NCBI GenBank assembly: GCA_002633005.1
Contig: NMRA01000240.1
Coordinates: 337,874 to 362,643 of the forward strand
Length of the DNA: 24,770 nt
From: Phoronis australis
Lineage: Eukaryota > Phoronida > Phoronidae
Reading direction: 5' to 3'
A model generated the notes under the pieces. It was not told the DNA's origin. It ran no database searches and was given only the letters and a program-made list of their open reading frames with translations. Below are positions 17,932-24,770 of this stretch, one piece after another; position 1 is the first letter of the stretch, and each line of letters opens with the position of its first letter. The position numbers and the translations under genes were made by a program.

Positions 17932-18651
17932 ATGTGTAAAATATTGGCTAAAGTTATTGAAAATGCCACCTACTAGATACGCTAAAGCGGCTTATGACAT
18001 GAGATCAGAATGGAAGAAATATTTGGGTATCTTCTGTTAGACAATTGCTATCAAAATACCGTTTTTATGAAATTTGGTTGAATTAAGGTGTCACATGCGA
18101 AGTCTCGTTTTTAAGTTTCTTCGCGCAAAGAGTTAATGACTGCTATGAGCAAGGTTGGCGATCAGAAATTGAGCATAATGCAAAACTGAAAAACTACTGT
18201 AACTTTAAGACTCTGTGCTGTTTTGAACCATATTACCGTTACATAATAATCTTATTCAAGCATTTACTCGTTTACGTTGCTCCAACCACAGACTACAAGT
18301 GGAAGTGGGTAGATACTCGAAAGTGGAATATTATAATAGATTATGTTTGAGTTGCAATGATGGTCTTGTAGAGGATGAATACCACTTCCTGTTGATTTGC
18401 AAGGGATATTGTGAACTTGGGTCACGTTTTATGAAGGAAGTTCAATGGAAGCATCCAACTCAAGAATCTTGTATACGCCTGCTAGTTATCCTGATATATC
18501 TGTTGATAAATATGTGTATTTTGCACTTAGACGAGAACAGCTGTTAAATGGGTTGACCGCGAGTGCAAATGTGCCTGATAAATTTTTTTCTGTTTATTGC
18601 ACTTTGGTCCAGAGGCCTTTAATGCAAAATATACGTGATATTATATTATAA
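17932..18651 (+). pseudogene. LINE ORF C-terminus
   Basis: It resumes with VKYWLKLLKMPPTRYAKAAY, then, after frameshifts and a stop, QRVNDCYEQGW-type, KLKNYCNFKTL, RLRCSNHRLQVEVGRYSK and RLCLSCNDGLVEDEYHFLL. The last holds the C-x-x-C...E-D-E-x-H-F-L-L-x-C zinc-knuckle-like motif near the end of many LINE ORF2 proteins. The final frame ends RPLMQNIRDIIL and TAA at about 18649-18651. At least two frame changes make it inactive. It belongs with the fragments at 15510 and 16940. Confidence 0.8.
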
Positions 18652-18960
18652 CTGCGACCAGCAAGCACACTGTCGCAGTACAGTCTGTGTTAGTAGGAGG
18701 ATAAACCAAAAGCACTGTCATCCAACGAGTGTCGAGTTCTGGAGCTTGGATAACAGATAAGACGTTCGATTATTCATGGTTAATTGGTTGAAGTTATCCT
18801 TACATAGGACTAGTATAGTTAGGGGTCTTCTTCATTGTTATTTTACTTAATTAGCAACAGGTTTCACAAGCATTAATTAGTCGTTAAAAATTAATAAAGT
18901 AATAACTGGAATCACCCATGGCAACTGTGGGAGATTCGTATTGTATTAATAGCGAAGACA
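18652..18960 (+). repeat. LINE 3' untranslated region
   Basis: Begins right after the ORF stop with GCGACCAGCAAGCACACTGT, a piece of the 5' tandem unit, and then matches 16440-16715 (GGATAACAGATAAGACGTTC, TTACTTAATTAGCAACAGG). It ends in an A/T-rich AATTAATAAAGTAATAACTG. Terminal limits are approximate. Confidence 0.6.
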
Positions 18961-19538
18961 TTTTTTTGAAAATCATTTCCCTACAGGTTTACCAGTCATT
19001 TATATAACCTATCTGGTTCATTTCTTTTTTATGTTACCATTACACCTTCTTACACAGTTTGGAAACACTCAAATTTTTAGCATTAAAAATATTTTTGTAC
19101 CAGTCAGGTATACGAAATAATAATTACTTATCAATTAAGCTATTTATCCATTGATTCTGGTATAATGATCAAGAACTGGTCAGGGACATTCTAATGATAT
19201 GGCTCTTATGCAATTCGATTGAAAAACGGTGTTGTGAAAAGTTTAAGAGACTGTAAATTCCATACCAAGGACCCACACCGGAACAAGCAAATGCAAACAA
19301 ATACCATACATGTGTGGCGCAACCTGAGTAGCGCGAGATCAAAGATGGCATTCCAGGGCTAGAGTTCTATGACCTACCATGTTAGTTCGTGAACCGAATC
19401 AAACCGAATCAAAATGGGACTTCGTCCTCGTTTAAACCGTCCTAAAGGTCACAAATATCAATATAATATTTCAGAGTTATCATCACGTGCGTTTAAACAT
19501 GTGTAATATTTATTGTGACAAAATGATTACAATTTTAG
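18961..19538. other. Intron sequence, nothing recognised
   Basis: AT-rich. Only the acceptor region of the next exon (GATTACAATTTTAG) could be assigned. Confidence 0.5.
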
Positions 19539-19673
19539 GGGTCGAGGACCTGCCATGCCAAAAAGAATACCAAGGTGGCACCAATTGTGGCCATCAGCCA
19601 AACAGCAAGTGTGAGAACCACGAATGTGTATGCGTGACCGGCTACACTCTAAGTGCTGAAGGAAAGTGCGACG
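19539..19673 (+). CDS. EB/EGF-like six-cysteine exon 4 (internal, phase 1-1)
   Basis: The acceptor is ATTACAATTTTAG and the donor GACG|GTAGGT. The 135-nt exon reads VEDLPCQKEYQGGTNC through CENHECVC and ends GKCD, with six Cys spaced 9-7-4-1-11 and TGY after Cys5. It has the longest first loop of the six (nine residues with a QGG insertion relative to the others). The G-rich start (GGGG across the junction) leaves some doubt whether the acceptor is at 19538 or 1-2 bases on, but only this one keeps phase 1. It begins the compact block of three modules (19539-22581). Confidence 0.88.
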
Positions 19674-20800
19674 GTAGGTTACTAAGTTTTGAGATTGGCG
19701 GGCTAGCAGCAGACAGTTTTCGAAAACCGGAGCTTCTGCGTTCCTGATCAGGAATCCATAAATTTTCGAAGATATTGAAAAGCTGAGGTATCCACTGGTG
19801 TAGCGAAAGTAACCTTTGGTCAGTGCCAACATAGCATACTTAGATAAAATAAGTCAACTTCAATTTAAAACTTATCATTGTTGTAAGACTGTTTCGTGAG
19901 ATTGAGCTTAAAAGCTTTTCTAAAGTTCTCAACTGAAGAATTGTCTAACGTCTGTCATGTCGGAGCAGTTTTCTGGAGAAATTACAAGCTGGTCAAACAT
20001 ATACCGTGTACGTCTGTATAGAAAATTTCTCGAATATGCGCCAAGGGTTAAAATTTGAAAATGGTTGGACTTTCCTTGCGTAATGATGTATTTGATATTG
20101 GGATTTCATACAATGTTTATTTTTGAAAAATCGGCCCTCAGGGTTGTCTGCGGAAACTCCGGAACCATATCGTAATTTGTACATTTTATGCTCAAATTCT
20201 GTTTATAGAACATGACACGCTCAGATTAAAGATATTGCAGTCTTTGAGGATTGGTTTCATGTTGAATCAGCAGCTAACGAGGGTGCACTTTACGCTGGCT
20301 GTCTTTTCTTACTGTGCAAATACTTTACCATAGCATTCAACTAGTTTCTATTACCCTGTATCATTTTTTTTCTGCCTGTTGATGAGGCAAGAACAGTTTC
20401 GAAACTTAGCTGCCACTAATTGGTCTACATTATTGTTGCGCTGCGAGCGACTGTCAAATGTGCAGATAGTACTAGTGAATTTCGTTGAAAATTATTCATC
20501 GTGAACAACGGTTTGTGTCCAACACGTTTTGTCTTATTCATTTTAAATGAAAATTATTTCCTTTACTATATAGCCTTACATCAAGCTACCTTTCACATGG
20601 GTGGCGCACCATCGGGGGCTGGGGAGGCTATACCCCCACTTTTTTCAGTGCTGTGCTGCCCATGGTCTATTGGCGGCGCACCACAGGTGGGTTGGGAGGC
20701 TTTAGCCCCCACTTTTTCCAGTGCTGCGCCGCCCATGTTTTATTTACTCAAGAACTTATTTACCATCGCCCTCCCTCACTTGATTCCTTTTACTCCACAG
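19674..20800. other. Intron between exons 4 and 5
   Basis: Apart from the duplicated foldback unit at 20600-20738, no gene or repeat is recognised. Confidence 0.5.
20600..20738. repeat. Tandem pair of about 67-bp foldback units
   Basis: Unit 1 (20600-20665) starts GGTGGCGCACC and ends GTGCTGTGCTGCCCATG; unit 2 (20672-20738) starts GGCGGCGCACC and ends GTGCTGCGCCGCCCATG. Each unit's ends are complementary to each other, and both contain a GGAGGCT-TA-CCCCCACTTTTT word. GC-rich against AT-rich flanks; it looks like a small foldback element duplicated in place. Confidence 0.7.
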
Positions 20801-20923
20801 TTTACAGTAAAGTGCCATGTGAGCTTGGCGGGACGTATTGTGTTCAAAACTCCGAGTGTAAAGAAAAGAAGTGCAAATGTAAAGAAGGTTTTTTGCACGA
20901 ACAGACGACTGGTCTCTGTGAAG
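20801..20923 (+). CDS. EB/EGF-like six-cysteine exon 5 (internal, phase 1-1)
   Basis: The acceptor is a good polypyrimidine tract (CCTTTTACTCCACAG) and the donor GAAG|GTAACC. The 123-nt exon reads YSKVPCELGGTYC, CVQNSECKEKKCKC, then KEGF and a final Cys in TGLCE; six Cys spaced 6-5-4-1-12. Very Lys-rich between Cys3 and Cys6. It is closest to the exon at 22465 in the first two loops (GGTYC in both), suggesting the two arose by a recent exon duplication. A second AG six bases into the exon (TTACAG) is not used in this model because it breaks the phase. Confidence 0.9.
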
Positions 20924-22049
20924 GTAACCGCGACTCATTTCTTTCCCCCGTTGGCCATTCAATAACCTGGAGTACGTTGCATAAACCTTGTTTCATGCGA
21001 ATTTACTAACTGTCATGAAATCCATGATATATTCATGATATGTATCACTTTATATGTTGGTTTGATAGTATTATTGATATAGTATAACTTTTCTAGTAGA
21101 TTGTTTATGTTTGTAGTACTTTTTTGGCTTTCAGCTGAGTCAGTGGCCCATCCGGTGCATCCACACGTTTTGATGAAACCTTTAGTAATCTAAATTATGT
21201 AATGGTCATTCACATAATCATAGCCTCAAGACAGCTGACCATCGCCATATTCAGAATCACAATAGAGTAGGTCTTATGATTTGTTATAAAAGTTCCTAGA
21301 GTTATTTGCTATTATTTCCTGTAGAACTTTGAATCATGAAGTTTAATGCATGCAACCCACACATTTGTAACTTGTATAAAAACTGTTCACTTGTCTAATA
21401 AAAACAATCCTCACTTTGCTATTACCAGTTGAGTTATATTAAAGTAACACCACACACGTCTTCTATCGAGATGTAATAAAGAGGTTACCCAAGAATACGT
21501 GTACGGTGTAGGTTTGGTACGAGTATATGTAACTACTGTCGTTACACCTGAGTTACGAAAAGCGCTTTTGAAATTATATGTGTGCGCATAGCGTAACAAA
21601 GGAAACAGGGGTGCGTAACTGTACCATTTGTGGCCTAAAGTGGCGAAACCATAATGGAGGAAGGTTGACACCAGACCTGCGTTCCTTGGACACAAGAAAC
21701 TCGAGTAACCGCGACATCACGCAAGTCGTCGCCATCAAAGTACCTGACCATAAAACTAGCTTTCTCGCGGTCGTCCTGGGTCTACGGAACGTAGTCCTAA
21801 CCCGTAACACTGCTGTATCTATAGGAGGTGTAGGCAAACCGCGCCTTGCGGCACTAACACAAAGGTAATAGGGCGCGGCACAAACAGCAAGACGCCACAT
21901 AAAGTTGGGGCAAAAGTTTGGAAACTTGAATAGACTGAGCTGAACATATCCGTTCCCCAATGCTGGACTGAAGTTTCTTAGTCTGATGTACTAAAGCATA
22001 AGAATTATATTAGCTCTATATTCAACCAGCTAGCTAATCGCGTAATGCA

Positions 22050-22081
<32 letters not shown>

Positions 22082-22464
22082 CGGGGGTCGCCAGAATGTT
22101 GTTGAGGGTACTAAGTCAAAATACATGTCGATACAAAAACATTCATCTGCAGAAGACCTACAGAGTTTGTAAATTCATTTAACATTCCACTTCTAATCAA
22201 AACACAAATATTTTAAAATGTTCGCAAGGTTGTCAATGAAGAGGTGACCGCATAATCACGTATTCCAGATAATGGACGTTTTTATTCTCTTTTCGACTGG
22301 CCTATTCATCTTCGTACTGCCACAGTTCCAATGTGCAGGTTAATTAAACAGCTCCCTGCAAACATCTGTTTTGAAATGCAATTGTTTCTGAGACATATTC
22401 GTGTCAATTAAATGTGCAAAAAGAGAAAAATAAAATAATATAAATGCAAACGATATCATTGCAG
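20924..22464. other. Intron between exons 5 and 6
   Basis: Mostly AT-rich. It contains a less AT-rich stretch with overlapping open frames on both strands (+ 21578-21868; - 21574-21960) whose translations I do not recognise, and a Z-DNA-prone TG tract. Confidence 0.5.
22045..22083. repeat. TG/CG alternating tract
   Basis: 39 nt of unbroken purine-pyrimidine alternation: ATGCA, (TG)n, then GCGCGCGTGTGCG. The CG part makes it a strong candidate for Z-DNA. Confidence 0.95.
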
Positions 22465-22581
22465 CCTTGTCGGATGTGTCCTGTGTTCGGGGTGGTACGT
22501 ACTGTGAGAAGCACTCGACGTGTGTTGAAAACGCGTGCAAGTGTGACGATGGTTACCTGGATATCGGCGGAGAATGCCGGG
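22465..22581 (+). CDS. EB/EGF-like six-cysteine exon 6 (internal, phase 1-1)
   Basis: The acceptor is GATATCATTGCAG and the donor CGGG|GTAGGT. The 117-nt exon is the shortest full module: LSDVSCVRGGTYC, CVENACKC, DDGYLDIGGECR; six Cys spaced 6-5-4-1-10. It is a textbook EB/EGF-like short module with GG before Cys2 and GY after Cys5. It is the last clear exon in the window; its phase-1 donor shows that at least one more coding exon follows, beyond 24770 or unrecognised between 22582 and 24770. Confidence 0.9.
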
Positions 22582-24137
22582 GTAGGTCGAATTAAAGAGG
22601 CATGGAACGCGAAAGCTCCTCAGAAATATCTTTTTAACAATTCCTGACGAAAGTACCATCTTGTAACGCCTAGTACAGAGTAATTCACTTTCCCCTCTGA
22701 GGAAATTTCCAGAAAAAATCACAAAATTCACGATTTTTGAGATATGCTCGAAGGAAAAAGTGGGTGGTTACAACAATGTTTCAAATGTTCCTCCCACTTA
22801 TGATAAATGCGCACACAGTCTGTTGCTTGAGGTCAAAGGTCACACTTTCCATATAAGGAAAATGTGCTACGTCTATGCCTTGTCATACTAAATAAGGAGA
22901 TGCGCTTTGCCTTGTGGGAGAAACATCGACGAACTGGCGAACAGCTAAAAGAAATTGCTTTGATGTCAAAAAATTGAAAAATCTTTAAGAACAAATCTTA
23001 AAAAATCTGGTGAACAGTTTGAATTCTGTTTCAGTGGCAGAGAATTACCTTGAATGTTGCAATTTAGTTTGTTTATCGCGTTCCAGGCCTCTTTTAGATG
23101 CATACATGTCGAAGCACTCGAGAGCACAGTTGCACCCATCGTCGTTCCACTTTTGTAAAATGTTCATAACACATTTTAAGCGAACCCATTCCATCAAATT
23201 TGTTTTCAAGTGACGCCCTTTGAAGATTGGTTAAAGAGAATTACATGAACTTTTTCTGAGACAACACAACACATTTTCATCCAAAATACTTTGAATTTTT
23301 ACGTGAATGTATTTTTATTTTGTTTTGTTTTGTAAAAATCCACTGGACACGTTGCCATCGACTTCTTATGAACTAAGCTACTAGCGCAGACTCACTTTGC
23401 CCTACAAACAGTGCCAAATCATAGACTTCACACATGATGTCTAAAACACGTTTCAAGTAACCGATACCCAATAACGTTGTTAGGTAGCTGTTACAATAAT
23501 CAAATTACCGGGTTTCCGAAACATATTTGAGTACTTTGGAATTAGCAAACTTTCTGATGTTATCGAGAAAATTCGAAATATCGGTGAATAAGCCCAACAC
23601 TAGAAACATGGATACAAATGTTACGCTTGAAATTAAAGAGAAAGCAGTAAAGTTAAACTATTTGTGGGAGACGAAAGAATACTGGTGCAAAGGCATCCGG
23701 CTATCCAGCAAGATCCGATGTCGATATCACTCAACAGCATCGGAAATTTTCATCCTATCTCGCACACGAGGTTTCTTATTCTAGAGAGCCAAGGTTACTC
23801 TTTCAGTGTGCTTCAGCTGATGGAGTCATATACTAAGGAGAGTATATCTTGACACCACTGCTGGTGCCCTCTACCAATTTGCATTTCACAACAAACAAAC
23901 GTTAGTGTCAGCGCCTCGGTTACATCTAATTCTACCGCAGGTACCAGCGATGGGACCGGAAGCCGACGATGTTAATCAGGGACTTGTAGTAAAATGATAC
24001 AAACACAACGGTCAAACTCAGTACCCTCAAGAAGTCTATCCTGCTCCAATGTAGTGACAAAGGTGTGCTTCTTTGCGCCTTAATCTGTTTGACGTGTCGC
24101 GTTAAACATAGAGTAACGTCTTTTTTGAAGTTTAGCC
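22582..24137. other. Intron sequence, possibly with one decayed exon
   Basis: Nothing certain. From 23036, after a good acceptor (TTCTGTTTCAG), a phase-1 frame starts VAENYLEC and runs open to a stop at 23211-23213, but without the Cys pattern. A frame at 23527-23784 encodes 85 residues of no recognised family. Confidence 0.4.
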
Positions 24138-24290
24138 CAGTAGCGGATCTACGGGGGGTTCAGGGGGTTTAAACCCTCCCTCAGGCCAGGACCGCCAGCG
24201 TGTGTAAACCCCAAGTAAAGCAACTTGGAAAAAATTGAGGGGGTGGGGTTCACTCTGAAAATATAGTTTTTTGCGTTGTGAATTGCTGAG
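24138..24290 (+). mobile_element. Probable DNA-transposon end (CAGTAGCGGATCTACGGGGG)
   Basis: The CAG-GCGGATC start followed by runs of G resembles a terminus often seen at one end of non-autonomous DNA elements in invertebrate genomes. The perfect palindrome GGGTTTAAACCC lies at 24165-24176, and a second G-rich word (GAGGGGGTGGGGTTC) at 24237-24251. No matching opposite end was found, so the right limit is arbitrary. Confidence 0.4.
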
Positions 24291-24770
24291 TCTTTGTGGC
24301 TCATCGGCAAAACGCGCGGGGATTTATTGTGCACGCGCTTCCGTCGACACTTCTGAAGTAGCCAAGCATTTTAGATGGATTCACCGCTGAAAGAGCAGTT
24401 CTTTAGCTGATTTCTTTAGGTAACTAGCTTCTTTACTCTTAGATATATTTTGATTTGATTAGGGAAAATACTGCGGTGCCGCAACCCTGATATTCAGGCG
24501 AATTGATGTGCAACGTTTTTACCTGATCTGTCATGCCGTGTCATTGTATTACACTCCACACGTTTGTAACTGATGTATAGTAAAGTTGTCTTGCGCAATA
24601 TCATACATGTACATGTAATATTTTTGAAAAAAATTCTTTTTCCGAAGAATTGCTATTGTGGCGGGCGTCGTGGTCTGGTCGCGAGTCCGTTTGAAGACAC
24701 ACTCTATAACAAGTTATGTCTATACAAGGAATGACCAAGGGGGCACTCACATTGAGAAAGTGACCGCATT
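24291..24770. other. Unassigned sequence at window end
   Basis: No gene recognised. GTCGTGGTCTGGTCGCGAG near 24667 faintly recalls a tRNA-type A box of a SINE, but no B box follows. Confidence 0.4.

Noticed and set aside
21131-21193. Exon after CTTTCAG at 21135 in phase 1, ending in a stop
   Set aside because: No cysteines, short, and two further good modules follow downstream in the same phase, so a terminal exon here is unlikely.
24660-24770. tRNA gene or tRNA-derived SINE
   Set aside because: Only a faint A-box-like word near 24667; no GTTCGAATCC-type B box follows and no cloverleaf can be drawn within the window.
1-24770. CRISPR arrays, bacterial operons or prophage
   Set aside because: No spaced direct-repeat arrays and no runs of long closely packed ORFs; GT-AG exons and metazoan-type retroelements point to a eukaryotic nuclear genome.

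Overview
The window looks like nuclear DNA of a metazoan, probably an invertebrate. It is AT-rich and intron-dominated, full of decayed Penelope-like, LINE-like, LTR-like and TIR elements. Its only convincing host gene is a set of short exons with GT-AG splice sites. Nothing in the sequence fixes the phylum.

Host gene (+ strand). Six exons at 2890-3021, 11152-11271, 13703-13834, 19539-19673, 20801-20923 and 22465-22581 each encode one six-cysteine module of EB/EGF-like type. The pattern is C-x(5-9)-C-x(5-7)-C-x(4-9)-C-x-C-x(10-12)-C, usually with a GG before the second Cys and a G-aromatic after the fifth. All six have phase-1 introns on both sides, so each is a self-contained cassette that can be duplicated, skipped or added in frame. 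A 33-nt phase 1-1 microexon candidate with two Cys lies at 5547-5579. Neither the first exon (start, signal peptide) nor the last is visible, so the gene runs beyond both ends. The product is presumably a secreted or cell-surface repeat protein.

Region by region. 1-2533: a Penelope-like GIY-YIG terminus, a 0.4-kb LTR-like repeat and a broken copy (A) of an uncharacterised metazoan ORF family with a D-T-D-x-x-x-L motif. 2890-5579: the first EB exon, a long Z-DNA-prone microsatellite and the microexon. 5812-7613: a DNA-transposon relic with long imperfect terminal inverted repeats that enclose a second, independent copy (B) of the same ORF family. 7614-11151: a large intron with a CpG-dense patch and a MITE-like candidate. 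11152-13834: two EB exons around an antisense LINE RT relic. 14175-14393: a foldback MITE. 14580-18960: a nested composite of a LINE with a tandem-repeat 5' region, an internally deleted derivative inserted in it, and an inverted LTR-like repeat inserted in its ORF. 19539-22581: three EB exons in quick succession. The rest holds a probable TIR end at 24138 and nothing else clear.

Points that most deserve follow-up: the TIR-bounded element carrying the D-T-D ORF family; consensus heat-shock elements in two unrelated retroelement families (LTR-like repeat and LINE 5' regions); and the cassette exon architecture, including the microexon and a possible 13-nt poison exon.
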